A stretch of DNA of 64,000 nucleotides from Symbiodinium kawagutii (taxonomy: Eukaryota; Sar; Dinophyceae; Suessiales; Symbiodiniaceae), in NCBI GenBank assembly GCA_009767595.1, contig VSDK01003676.1:309392-373391 (forward strand). The letters run 5' to 3'. The stretch's first letter is position 1, and each line of letters starts with the position of its first letter. Both the position numbers and the translations under genes were made by a program. The notes beneath the pieces were generated by a model, which ran no database searches, was not told where the DNA came from, and was given only the letters and a program-made list of their open reading frames with translations. Below are positions 1 to 10,408 of the stretch, one piece after another.

Positions 1-65
1 GCGCGCCAAGGCGCGTGGGGCCCCGCGGCGCCACTCGCTGAGGAGCTCGCGGGGACAGCTGGAAG
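1..65 (+). CDS. partial exon cut by window edge
   Basis: G/C-rich open segment that ends at a good donor (GGAAG before GTGCAG). Frame 1 reads ARQGAWGPAAPLAEELAGTA with no stop. Composition contrasts sharply with the A/T-rich sequence that follows, as for other exons here. Function unknown and strand inferred only from the donor. Confidence 0.3.
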
Positions 66-607
66 GTGCAGCTGGCAGGGGAGTTGGTTGGCCAGTTCAT
101 GCTTGGAAAATGGTTGGTTTAGATGGTTTGTTTGATGATTCATGGTTGATGAATGGTTGATTAGTGGGTGATGAATGGTTCATACGATTGAAATTCATGG
201 CGAATCAATTGTTGGTTGTGATTTCTGTGGATGGTTTGTAGTGGTTCATTCCCAACTAGTAGTGGATTTTATGTGGCTATATTTGGCTAAGAAATGCTTC
301 CTGATTATCGATGACTCATGGACGTGGAGTGGCTCATTTGCCATAACCAACCATTAGCCATGATAAATCATCGTCAACGGGTGTTCACCATCAGTGAGGG
401 TTGTTGATCGACTCATAGTTGGTATCCTTTGACCCCTCAGAGGTTTTTTTTCCAAGCCCTAGGCAGTTTTTCCCTCTGTTGTACACGATTTCCATGACTT
501 CCTGCATGTTTCAAACATTTGCACCACTCTTGGCTCATCCCAGAGGATTGGTTCGGTACCCTAAACCAAGCAACCCTTCAGCCCATGTGCCATGACATGA
601 TTCTCAG
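66..607. other. non-coding, TGGTTGATGAATGG-like low complexity
   Basis: No convincing gene. The first 250 bases are degenerate copies of TGGTTGATGAATGGT, a motif family that recurs throughout the window (for example 62650-62860). The rest is featureless and is probably intron or intergenic. Confidence 0.4.
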
Positions 608-2864
608 GCAACGGGGCCGCTTCAGACGTGGAGAAGGTGGGGGGAGTTGAAGTGGCTGCAGGGTGGACTTGGGGGAGCCAGAAAGAGCTTGGGAGGGCTA
701 TGGTGGTTCTGGACATAAGGAAGAAGATGACCTTCATTAGCCATGATGGGTCCTAAGAGGTGCTGGGGATGTTGGCTGAACAGATTGAGCCAGCAGAGGG
801 GAACCAGATGTAGACTGACATTTATGACCTCTGTTCTTGGCATGCAATCCGTGTGCTTTTTTGACTATATGCATGTCTAGTCTTAAAGCCGGACCCTTCG
901 AAAGCAATCCAGGAAATCGAGACATGCTTGAAGAAGTTTTTTCTTCATCTCAGTGATCAAGAAGGTTGACACTAACCCGTTATTATGTCGTTTGTTGGTG
1001 TTTTTTCCAAGCCCATGTTCTGTGAGTCTCTCGCATCGGATCATCTCATCCGTTTGCCAGAGCTTGGCCCAAGCTCAATATCTCCCAAGGTGCCTGGGAA
1101 CAAGTTTGGCACCATCAAACTCATCAGCTTCACTGGTAACCAGTGGGGCCATGGCAATGGATCCTGAAGACGATTGGGCTCTGGAGAAAGCTGCGCAAGC
1201 CATCGAGCTTCCTCTGACCATGGAGTCTGTGGAGGCAACTCGACAAAACCAGGAGGGCTTCTCACATGAGAAGGGCCATGACATTCTCCTGAGGTGTTGG
1301 GCCACCATGCAGAAGATGCTGAAGACGCAAGGTGGGTCATTTGATGCCCAGTGCGAATCGATATTACCAACAGCCGCCCTTGGCCCAAGGTGATTGCTGG
1401 AGCAAAAGACAAAGTAAGGAGTCAGCTTGTTGGGCCTGGCATCACACGATGCTACTTGGAAATGGAGGGGGCTCGCATGAATCCGAACATCAAGATCAAA
1501 GAGAAGGAGGATCGACCTCAGCCAAATTTTGTGCTGACTCACACAGACGGCCGGGAGGTCATCTATCACCCGGGATCCACGAAGCAAGGTTTGCTAGCTT
1601 TTCGTGAGGTGGGTGGGCAGCTAAGGCTCGAAGCGCTCAAACGTGAGCATCGCAAGCAGGCGTTTCAACTGGCCGCCGGCAGGTACCTAAAGGAAGAGGA
1701 TATCCAAAAGTTTGAGCGATTTCGCGCCCCCAGTGATGACGAGTTTGAAATTGGATCAGACGCGCCTTGGTCTTGAGCAGTTGCGGGTGGGGGTTGTGTC
1801 TCGAAATCATTGGATGAAGATTCTAAAGGTGTTTGAAGAAATTAGGTTCTTTTCTTGCCACCTGTTGCCCTCATGTGCACTGATCCAATTGTGGAGTAAG
1901 TCATTCACGTTCGTGGCGACCCCGCAATGCATTTTGTTCAGTCCTGCATCATTCGGGTCAAACTCTTGTAAGCAGCACTGCTTTACGATGTTGATGTTTC
2001 TCGAAAGCGTGAGAAAAGCTCAACATGTATTGCGCACATATTATGTGCCTTGTTTGAAGTAGACAGAGCAAGCCTTCATCTATACAACAGCGCAATAGCT
2101 GATAACTTCAGAAACAACGTAACACCATCTGCGACCACATCCAGTTTTCATTTGCAGGGTCAGGGAGGACAGCCGCCCCGGCAATGTCATAGCATTAGCA
2201 TGATCTTTGTCAGTTTTCTCAGGTCTGGTCGTGGGTTCTCTCACCGCAACTGGAACGCGACTTCCGCGCTTGGCTCGGCAAACCACACCCAAGGCCAGCC
2301 ACCCAGCAGCAAGCTTCAGAGCCCGTAGTCCCCGAAGACCAGCAGATCCATCTGAACCCTGAAGAGGTCGACGTGCAAATTTTGAGGGCAGACACAGGGG
2401 AGGATCTGGGTGTGGAAGAAGGTTTGAAGCGGATCAAGATGAGATTGGATGGGCAACTTGCCACGCAAGTGAAACCAGAACCGCCAGAGGAGAAATCCCT
2501 GCGAGTCAAAGATATTTACTACACACAAGACAAGTGCAGTGCCAAATTCCAAGGTGGACCCTATATGACACTTCAAGATTGCCTCGATGCTTTGATAGCA
2601 AAGCAAATCGATCCAGAAAATGAGGCTTGGATGACGTTGAGAGTGATCAAAGACGTGCGGAGACACAAATTGGTTTCGGTGGACAACCGCCGGCTATGGT
2701 GCCTCAAAAAATATCAACAATATCTTGACCAACATGAACCTGGCAAAATTGTGTGGGTCAAAGTAAAGCTCCACACCTGGACTGAGACGCACAAGAGGTA
2801 CTTGGAACACAACGATACAACGTGCGATGGTGAAACGATCCAAGTCCGCCAGAAATGCCGGTAG
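608..2864 (+). CDS. hypothetical protein, frame-broken or micro-intron gene
   Basis: A run of codon-like blocks on one strand in changing frames. Candidate blocks are 608-749, about 879-936, about 1091-1135, 1151-1331 (starting MAMDPEDDWALEKAAQ), 1352-1761 and 2223-2864 (TAG-type end after VRQKCR). The last block opens at a clear acceptor (TTTTCTCAG before GTC) and carries RRHKLVSVDNRRLW near its C-terminus. I remember similar 'DNRRLW' endings in dinoflagellate hypothetical proteins but cannot check this here. The 1762-2222 gap fits a GC-AG intron in phase 0. The joints near 1135 and 1332 would need introns of only about 20-38 bases, so small indels in a decaying gene are equally possible. 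No known domain recognised. Confidence 0.5.
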
Positions 2865-4238
2865 AACCAGCAGGACGACAGCGATGCCACGCGACTGGCC
2901 GGATGTTTTCTCATTGCCACTCCCAGGAATTTCATTTGCAGCATTGGAGGCAGTGGCCTCCATAAATTTTTCTGTGACCAATATCGGTTGTCAGACGGTG
3001 TGCTGCATCGGCAAACCTGGGCCAGCCAAGCTTTGAAGCGATGATCAGAATTTCAGACGTGCGAAAATGCTCGAACAGGTTGCCCTCCCCGCCACAGTGT
3101 TTCTGGCAGTTGCGTGGTGCGCCACCCTCATGTGTTGAGAATAAACGCTTTCTTATAGACATTGCAAGAAGGCACCAGTGTCAGGTGTCAGATTCTTGTT
3201 ATAATCGGCAATGGCGGTCTGTTTTTCAGCATCAGGCCTGATATAGGCGTGCGTTCATCAACTATTTCCATCTTAGCGATTTGGCTACGGTACCTGTGCC
3301 CCTGGTGTACCATCAGCCAAACCATTGTTTTCTTTACTGTTTCTTATGGTGAAGTGCTTGACTCAACATTCCCTATCTCTTCCATACCTGGTAGTTCCTC
3401 TAGTGATATTCACCAAGTATTTGCAATCCAGCGATTTCATTTAGTCAACTGTTTCTTATCCTCCATAAAAATGATGTTTAATATTGATCCATAGCTGCAT
3501 GTATACAGCTGGTATATCCCTTTTAATTCTGGGTGATTCTCCCCTGTTATCAACCATTGGCCAGCTAGAAGTCACCATTGGTTGCTTGGTCAAAGCCTTT
3601 GACTCATAGCCATTTCAAGGAAAGATCCACCTGGTGTTCCACTTAGGAGCGCCTGGAATCGAAGCGGCACGGCGAGAAGCAGGGATCTCCAGTCGGTGGT
3701 CACATCGGGGGGGGGAAATGAGGACACTGCTGGGCCACCGGGAATTTGTGTGGAAACTGCTGGGAATAGTTTGATTGGTTGGAAGTATGCGTGATAATAA
3801 GGATTTAGACTGATAATGATTCTGATAACGATTCTGATGATGATTCTGATAATGGTTGAGAATGATTGAGAGTGATTGAGAATGATTGAGAATGATTGAT
3901 AGTGATTGAAAATGATTGAAAATGATGAGTAACATCAACAATTCTGGGAAGGAATGATGGGTAAAGATGAACAACTACAATCAACAATATTTGGGAATAG
4001 TGATTGAAAATGACTGGTGATAAATAATCAGCCACGAAAATGAATTGAATTCGTTGGGTCGGAAGTAGGAACATTATTTTCCAATCTTGCCAACATGAGT
4101 TTCATAGGCAGATACAGGCAGTGCACAGTCTGAGATATTTCGTAGCCGAACTGTTTCGCAAGACGTTAATCGTCAAATTTGATTTCCCTATGGATTATAG
4201 CATGAATAATTGCTGAGCTGTTACACGTAATTACTCCC
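2865..4238. other. non-coding stretch
   Basis: No supported exon. A/T-rich sequence with the tandem tract at 3793-3935. The ORFs here are short and lack splice context. Confidence 0.4.
3793..3935. repeat. degenerate 10-12 bp tandem repeat
   Basis: Begins as GATTCTGATAAT units of 12 bases and slides into GATTGAGAAT units of about 10 bases. Codes only for low-complexity peptides on either strand, so it is read as a minisatellite. Confidence 0.7.
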
Positions 4239-5098
4239 TCACAAGGCCGATTCAGATCGAACGGCCCCCTCCAGCGCCCCAATCCCAACAAGTGCTGCCG
4301 TTGCTTGGAAGATTTCGGTGACACGTGGCCTTCCATTCTGCAGATCAAGAACGGCCATGCAGATCAGTACGGGACCATTTTGGGAACCACCAAGAGCAGC
4401 AACAACCAGCGCATATGTCATAGGCAGCAGCTCTCATTTTCATGGTCCAAGACTCTATTGTCTGGAGGTTGACATTACAAAGGTTGCACTCAGGGGGGAG
4501 TTGAGGGCAGACCCACTGGTTAACCATCATAAACCATTAAAAACCATCAATGGTGAACAAATGCTGGCTTCTCAAAGTAGGGGTATCCCGAAATCATCCA
4601 ATAGTAGTCATTGATAGTAGTAAACCAACCATTTCATTTGAGGTTCCTTATGGCATGAGAAACCACCTGTTGAGCCGTAGGCACAAGACGACAGACATCG
4701 CTGCACTGCTGAGGTTTAGCTACAATCGTACCCTGGCCATGCTGAAATTCTCCGAAAGCCGACCAGGCGGCAATGGCGATGGCGCCAGTGGAGAAGGGGA
4801 GTTTAAAACCTCCAAATGGATCACTCGACCTGGTTGAATAGTTGAATGGAGACAACTATCATCACCCACCATTGAAACCAAGAATCATTTGTTCATAGTG
4901 GTTAGTTATGGTCAATTAGTTATCATCAACTACCTCTATTGACCAGCCACATCCAGCCACATCCAGCCACGTCCAGCCATTCAGCCACATCCAGCGGGAT
5001 CTTCACCTCTTATGCCTGCCATGGTGCCAGGTGTACCTGGTAGCGCTATGACCAGCGTCCCGTCCCCGGTGTACTTTCGGAATCGGGTGGCGCCGTAA
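4239..5098 (-). CDS. hypothetical protein, three 3' exons
   Basis: Three minus-strand exons with matching phases: 5098-5037, 4809-4667 and 4430-4239 (stop TGA at 4241-4239). Exon 1 opens after CTCAG and ends CCA G before GTACAC (phase 1). Exon 2 starts after GGAG with GT, restoring Gly, and ends at CAACAG before GTGGTTTC (phase 0). Exon 3 starts after GAGAG. The product has small hydrophobic stretches (TGAIAIAAWSAF; TYALVVAALGG; AALVGIGALEGAV) and may touch a membrane, but I recognise no family. The second intron begins inside a B-type TIR element. A 5' exon may lie near 6288-6347. Confidence 0.5.
4564..4667 (-). mobile_element. B-family TIR element at an intron donor
   Basis: Ends match the B-family TIR (GGCTTCTCAA on the left, TGAGAAACCACC on the right). 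On the minus strand the element starts GGTGGTTTCTCA, and its first GT is the inferred donor of the hypothetical gene at 4239-5098. It therefore behaves like an introner. Confidence 0.65.
4945..4996. repeat. 10-bp tandem repeat AGCCACATCC
   Basis: About four to five near-perfect copies of AGCCACATCC. Confidence 0.7.
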
Positions 5099-6287
5099 CT
5101 GAGTGGAGAGATAGCTGGGTGAGGATGAAGGAAATGGCTTGCTTATATGACCTACTGTTCTATGGCGAATTTGCTAGCCATATATAATTATATGATAATT
5201 AGATATAATTAGTATATGACCAATGAACACTGTATGGCTAATGTTAGCTATCACCCTAGGGATTTATAGTTAGATATAGCTAGCTATTCATAGCTAGATA
5301 TGACCAAGAACTCAGGGATTTCTGGCTGATATGATGGAATCGACCATGAACGACGTGAAAGATCATGATGTGGGTGTTTCTCAAGCCATGGGGGACTCCA
5401 AAGTTATGGATGGTTTAGTGTTGAAGATTAGTAAAGTCTTGCGTGATGGCTGGGGGGTACCCCTATATTAGTTAGCTCGTGATAGACAATGACTATGGTT
5501 GTGAACCAATCATCATTTTCGACTACTCAGTGGCTGTCAAGAGCCAGTTGTTGCTTATCCCACCACTAGCCAGTTACTCTTGACCATGGTTGCCTCCGTA
5601 TCAATTAATCATCATGAACTGCTATCATCAACCATGATTAACTAGCATTTCCCGTGAATTTGCTGAATTTTGCTTGACTAAACCATCAATTAACCATCAA
5701 CTAACCATCAATCAACCACGAATTGCCTGACTAAACCATCAGAAACCATCAATAAACATTATCAGCCATCAATCAGTGCTTGCTTAATAAACTAACCATC
5801 AATAAGCAACCATAGACTTAACCAACCATCATAAAACATCAATTAACCGTCACCAGCTCATTGGTCATCAACCACCATGAACCATCATGCACCATTCATC
5901 ATCGTGAAGCATCCTCAACCATCAGTTGACCGTTGCATTTCCCATACATCCAATGATTAACCATCATTCAGTATATTCAATTAAGCATGTTTAGTCATCA
6001 ACCTACTGAATGAACCATCCAGGAGCCATCATCAACCAATATCAACTATCTTCATCCCCCTCATCAACCATCAATATTGGTATATGGTTGATACCCAATC
6101 ATCATCATTATAGCCAATATCAAACAATATCAATGAATAGTTATTGATGAATAGGGATGTATGAATAACATCAGTAGTTATCAACCATATAGTTATCAAC
6201 TATTATTTCAAACAATATCATTATCGCTACCCATAGTTATCCCCCTCATCAACTACCAACGAACCACTGAACCACCACTGAAGCACC
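5099..6287. other. non-coding, ACCATCA-rich; B-like fragment inside
   Basis: From about 5640 to 6250 the sequence is a degenerate run of ACCATCAAT-type words, the reverse complement of the TGATGGT words seen elsewhere. A weak B-like element lies at about 5371-5470 (GGGTGTTTCTCAAGCC to GGGGGTACCCC). No exon supported. Confidence 0.45.
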
Positions 6288-6347
6288 ATCCGCGGCGGCG
6301 CATCCAGGCCACCAGCAGCTTGGCCTCGTTGCACAGCCCGGACGCAC
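6288..6347 (-). CDS. possible upstream exon of the minus-strand gene
   Basis: G/C-rich island that reads best on the minus strand after GGGGGAG: ASGLCNEAKLLVAWMRRRGW with mostly G/C third positions. The 3' donor is not clear and its phase does not yet join the 5098 exon. The plus strand is also open here, so strand is uncertain. Confidence 0.3.
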
Positions 6348-6428
6348 CTCCCCCGCGAGGTGCGGTTTCCGGCCATGGGAAGCGGAGCACTGTGGAAGTC
6401 AAGTGGTGAGTTCAGTGGTGAATTAAGT

Positions 6429-6540
6429 GGCTATGGGTCAATATATTAACCAATCAATAGTGGGGGATAATGAGCAATAATAATGAGAAAACAATGGTTA
6501 ATGATGGGGAACCAGGGGTACGGGGTTTTGACCCGCAGCC
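6429..6540. mobile_element. A-family TIR element
   Basis: Left end GGCTATGGGTCAAT and right end TTTTGACCCGCAGCC form the A-type TIR. The core has the shared words GGGGAACCAGGGGTACGGGG. It is flanked by near-direct repeats at 6414-6430 and 6542-6559 (AGTGGTGAATTAAGTGG with one inserted base), consistent with a long target-site duplication, although this motif is locally repetitive. Confidence 0.75.
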
Positions 6541-7916
6541 AAGTGGTTGAATTAAGTGGTGAATGATGGGTAATGGTGGTTTCTGATTCTAAGTAACCCT
6601 CCCTAAAGCAATGAAAATAGGCATGAAACCAACAGGTAGATACGATCATCAGAAACCAACATTAATGATGGGTAATGAATGATGGTTAATGAGTGGTTGA
6701 ACTAAGTGGTTGAAGTCGTAGTGAATTGAAGTGCTGACTCATTAACCATTCTCAGAGGTGAGTTCAGTGCTTAAGTGGCTGAGTTGCTTAATGAGTGGTA
6801 TGGTTAATGATGGTTGATCATCATGGGTAAGTGATTGGTTGATTTGAAAATGGTTTGTAATGATTTGCTGTGATTTTTCATGGGGAATACTGCTTAAGAT
6901 TTGGGGTAGCAAGTGTCAACAGTGGTTGAGGGAGATGGTTGTATAATGGCTATCCACAATGGCTTTCTTGAGGTAATGGACCGTGAATGCCGCGATTTTG
7001 AATTTTTGGTACATGTTGATATTGATCAAAAGTATTTTGTAATATTGTCAATGGAATAGTGTGTGGTTCAGGTTCATGGTCATCATTTTGGGTTTCTGGT
7101 TTCTAACGCTACAAGCAAGGATGGTAATGACCAAGATTGATTAATAGACCCAACATTATTCAACCGTTGATCAACCACTATCAATGCTTCATGGTCTGTG
7201 TATAAGGGCTTAAAATGGTTACTGTACACTCCGTTAATCTCACATCGCAGAGGGAGATTCATTGATATGCTACATTACCAGAGGGTGGGGATGAATTGTA
7301 GCTGATCAACGGTTGCTAATGGCTCACAGTGCCGTCGGAGGGGGTGGGCCCATCAGGGTACTATTGCGAGTGCATGACATGACGGGTAGCATGGCTCAAC
7401 TGTTGTTATTTCAATGGCCAATCACGGTGGACGTTAACAAATGATTGCTGCAATGCTTAATTAGTGGTGTTGATGACAACTCAAGTGCTCAATGAGCATC
7501 AACAAGTGCATACAAGTGCTAGTTAGTGCTTAACTAAGAATGCTTACCAGTAGCTATGTGCAATAGATAATAGGTGCTTACCTAGTCGTTCAGAATACAA
7601 AATAAGTGCTGTTCACATTTACACATATAGGCGGAATCCAAACACTCATAATGAATCACTGTGGGGATGGAAACCCAAGAGACATGAAGAATTGTACACA
7701 ATCCAACATCAAAAACCACATCCCTTATCAGCAATTATACATATTAGGGTGTTGTTCATCTCCAAAATTGATGCTTTCCATAGCTTTCCAGGCTGTAAAC
7801 ATGATCATTTTGCAGTGAAATACAAGTTAGTGGCTTTTCTTTACCACATTTCGAGAACAATATACACAGCACATACATAATTGCAAGCATACAAATTCTA
7901 TGTACAGTATATATTG
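6541..7916. other. non-coding stretch
   Basis: A/T-rich sequence with TGGTTAATGA-type words near its start. No exon with splice signals seen. Confidence 0.4.
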
Positions 7917-8010
7917 CTGCGGGTCAATACCTTGTACCCCTGGTGCTTGGGACATGCATGGCTTAGCTGGGAAAGTTGGAACCTATGAATGGTGGCATGA
8001 CCCGTAGCCA
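7917..8010. mobile_element. A-family TIR element, short
   Basis: Left end GCTGCGGGTCAATACCTTGT followed by ACCCCTGG; right end CATGACCCGTAGCC. The core is shortened and partly unlike the other A copies. A further stray A right end (GAACTGACCCATAGCC) lies at about 8226-8242. Confidence 0.6.
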
Positions 8011-8017
8011 TCGCGCA

Positions 8018-8167
8018 TCCAAAACAAGGTCCGGGCAACGTGACGCCGCGCGACACCGTTCCGAAGTCCGGACGCTTCCTGTTGGCATAGCGAGGCCGGC
8101 TGTGCCCACAGCCTGGTTGGAGCCATGGATTACCCGCGTCGACCTGTGTGAACGGCTGGTGCATGGG
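8018..8167. other. G/C-rich coding-like island, strand unclear
   Basis: Open on both strands, with G/C content typical of exons here. The plus strand reads VPKSGRFLLA and RPAVPTAWLEPWITRVDL in different frames. The minus strand also reads through. I cannot choose a frame. Confidence 0.2.
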
Positions 8168-8542
8168 TGATACTAGGGGATGATCAACAATGATAGGAGA
8201 TGTGCCAGGTGTGCACCAGGGGGCGAACTGACCCATAGCCAGATAGGCGTATCTATGATGAAGCTACGTCGACCTATGTCAACCGATATCATGTACTGAT
8301 CCATGCCTCGTGACACCAGCAAGCCACTATGACCTGGAGAATCATGACGATCTTGGACGTGAAGTTGGGCTTCTAATTGGGATAGATCCATGGTAAATCA
8401 CCCTATAGAGGTAGGTTGCAAGTCCTATAACATTGTAAGCATTCTTATAACTTGGGATATAGTCATAGTAAGTCACCCTACAAGGTAGGTTATGACTTCG
8501 ATAATCATGGTTTACCTGGCATAATGTAGCCAGTTTTGCCAG

Positions 8543-8631
8543 TCTCTACGTGGGGTTGCACATCCAGCGCCGCAAGGCCCCAGCACTTGTGACGGTCCTG
8601 GGACCGACTCCAGCCGTGTTGGTCCCTGAGT
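8543..8631 (+). CDS. single internal exon, hypothetical protein
   Basis: Opens after TTTTGCCAG in phase 2 and closes at GAG T before GTACC in phase 1. Reads LYVGLHIQRRKAPALVTVLG and continues PTPAVLVPE, a plausible alternation of basic and hydrophobic residues. The minus strand is also open but less convincing. Family unknown. Confidence 0.4.
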
Positions 8632-8657
8632 GTACCAGCAACATCGAGGCTGGATTG

Positions 8658-8764
8658 CTGGTTGGTGGTTTGATTGACATTTTTTTTTATTTTCCCTAGT
8701 GGTTATGAACAAATGGTTGGTTGACAAGCATATTTTTCATAGGGGTGGTTCAACCACCAACCAG
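8658..8764. mobile_element. D-family TIR element
   Basis: Perfect 13-base TIR CTGGTTGGTGGTT and AACCACCAACCAG. The core shares ATGAACAAATGGTTGGTTGA with the copy near 55143. A poly-T run lies near the left end. Confidence 0.8.
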
Positions 8765-9002
8765 ATTGGGTTGTAAGTGTTGATATTGGTAGCCAACCAA
8801 TCTCCTGGAGACTCCCAGCTTGACCCTCGTAGGATGGGGTTAGATGACCATTTCTCCCAATTGGGTTACCCGTTTGGTAGGGTCCGGCTCTTAGTTTTCA
8901 GGAGGGTAGATACGAATTAACAAAGGGGAGAAAAATCTCAAGCCAGAAGTTGCTGGTGACTTCCAGGGATCTCACATCGATCAATTTCTCTAGAACTGGC
9001 TT

Positions 9003-9227
9003 TTGGCAACCCGCCTGAGGCGGTTTGTGAACTCTTGTACTGACCATTTTTGCACCTGGCTGGCGCTCCAGACAACAGACCTGTTGCCAGAAGCACCCTC
9101 CCATGGCGAAAATGAGTTTACTTCCTCGGGTGCAGGGCCCCCATCTTGGCAAGCAGGTTTCAGGCCTACCCTGAAGTTGTTGGATGTTGCCAGGGGCCTG
9201 TTTGTTCCTGTGCACCAGGAGTTTTAA
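9003..9227 (+). CDS. possible 3' terminal exon
   Basis: Open for 74 codons and ends in TAA after PTLKLLDVARGLFVPVHQEF. A second frame (LAFGNPPEAVCELLY) is also coding-like at the 5' end, so the true exon may start inside, for example after an AG near 9030-9170. Could be the 3' end of the gene that includes 8543-8631. No domain recognised. Confidence 0.35.
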   Translation: MATRLRRFVNSCTDHFCTWLALQTTDLLPEAPSHGENEFTSSGAGPPSWQAGFRPTLKLLDVARGLFVPVHQEF

Positions 9228-9419
9228 TGATAAATCCATGGCTAAAAACTGCAGAGGCAGATTTCAATGATGAGACATCAGTGATTGAAGATGGATAGCT
9301 GTCTTTGGGAAGCCTGCAACCTCTAGGATAACCATTCAACTATGACCAGTTGCCGGCAAATCCAGGTCGGCTCTGCAAAATGACAGGTGTTTATAGGGAA
9401 AGGTCCCATTTTCATTTGG

Positions 9420-9494
9420 TAAGCCACCAGCTAAGCCACCAGCTAACCCACCAGCTAAGCCACTAGCTAAGCCACCAGCTAAGCCACCAGCTTT
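9420..9494. repeat. 12-bp tandem repeat AAGCCACCAGCT
   Basis: Six copies of AAGCCACCAGCT with single-base changes (AACCCACCAGCT, AAGCCACTAGCT). On the minus strand it would read GGLAGGLA, which explains the glycine-rich ORF there. Confidence 0.85.
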
Positions 9495-9560
9495 TTGAGT
9501 ACAGCATGGACAAATCTTCACAGCTGGAGCGATTTTCAAGAAGCTCGGTGTTAGTTTCAG

Positions 9561-9670
9561 GATCTTGGACCGACGTGCGCCGCGTCGGTGCCGTGCTGCT
9601 AAGAAGGCAGAGCGGCGACTCCTCCATCGGTTGGTTTGGCCGCCGAAAAGGAAGCGCCCAGACGTTGTGA
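9561..9670 (+). CDS. possible 3' terminal exon
   Basis: Opens after TTAGTTTCAG with GA (AG followed by G, phase 1) and ends in TGA. Reads SWTDVRRVGAVLLRRQSGDS then SIGWFGRRKGSAQTL. Strong acceptor and G/C-rich composition. No family recognised. Confidence 0.4.
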
Positions 9671-9781
9671 GTGCGTGCCAGGTGGGGTGTGCGCCACTGG
9701 GTAGGGGTTGTGCCGCCAAATTGTCAGCTTTGTTTTGGGGTTACCTAGGGTTTTTATTTTTCTGAAGTGTCTCATGAAGTA

Positions 9782-9891
9782 GCTGTGGGTCAAAACCCTG
9801 TACCCCTTGTTCCCATCACAAACCATTGTTTTCCCTATAGTTTGGTTGTTATTATTCCCCATTATTGGCTGGTTAATTTTGACCCATAGCC
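9782..9891. mobile_element. A-family TIR element, inverted orientation
   Basis: Ends GCTGTGGGTCAAAACC and TTGACCCATAGC. The core is the reverse complement of the 6429 copy (CCTGTACCCC; AACCATTGTTTTCCCTATAG). Confidence 0.85.
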
Positions 9892-9964
9892 AAATCAAGT
9901 TTCCAAAGCCCAATGATGACAGGTCTCTTTTCTTGTAGCTCATGTGACCTGCCGTTTCTTGCAG

Positions 9965-10007
9965 CCAACTGGGTCCCATCATTGATCTTTGGCTCAGCGC
10001 TGCTGAG
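9965..10007 (+). CDS. possible short internal exon
   Basis: Between GTTTCTTGCAG and GAG before GTTTGTTCC. Two frames are open (NWVPSLIFGSALLR or QLGPIIDLWLSAAE). Good splice signals but short, so uncertain. Confidence 0.3.
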
Positions 10008-10301
10008 GTTTGTTCCAGTTGGATATCTTGGTCTATGGGCTGCTCACTGCTTTAGGTGCCTCGCGCGGTCCCGCTGCCTGCTGGGAGCTCTCCCATGATG
10101 TGCAGCTGCCAGAGGTTGAGACTTGATGATAGCATCGAAGGGCTCAAAATGGCTCAGTGGCTCGCATGAGTCGAATGTTTCAACACGGATCGAGATGGGG
10201 CTGCAGTGCCAAGCAATAAGCAAAAGTTGGATGTTCAGCGTGTCAAATGAAATTGATGCTCATAAGAGCATCCACTTGAAATACTCGGAGTACTGGAATG
10301 T

Positions 10302-10408
10302 GAGTGTTTCTCAGAAAAGGGGGAACCTCCAGATATCATCCAATGGAAGCCATTTGTAATAATCAACCATCCACAACTTGGGGGGCCCCCCTATGGCTTG
10401 AAACCATG
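10302..10408. mobile_element. B-family TIR element
   Basis: Starts GAGTGTTTCTCAGAAAAGGG and ends GGGGCCCCCCTATGGCTTG followed by AAACCA. The interior has the B-type pair ATCATCCAAT and AATCAACCATC. Confidence 0.6.

Noticed and set aside
1075-1587. 170-codon minus-strand ORF
   Set aside because: Antisense shadow of the plus-strand coding blocks, which show the better codon pattern.
10131-10156. AGCCATTTTGAGCC on the minus strand resembles part of the dinoflagellate spliced leader
   Set aside because: Only about ten bases match the core and the rest differs; chance is enough to explain it. No other spliced-leader relic was found.
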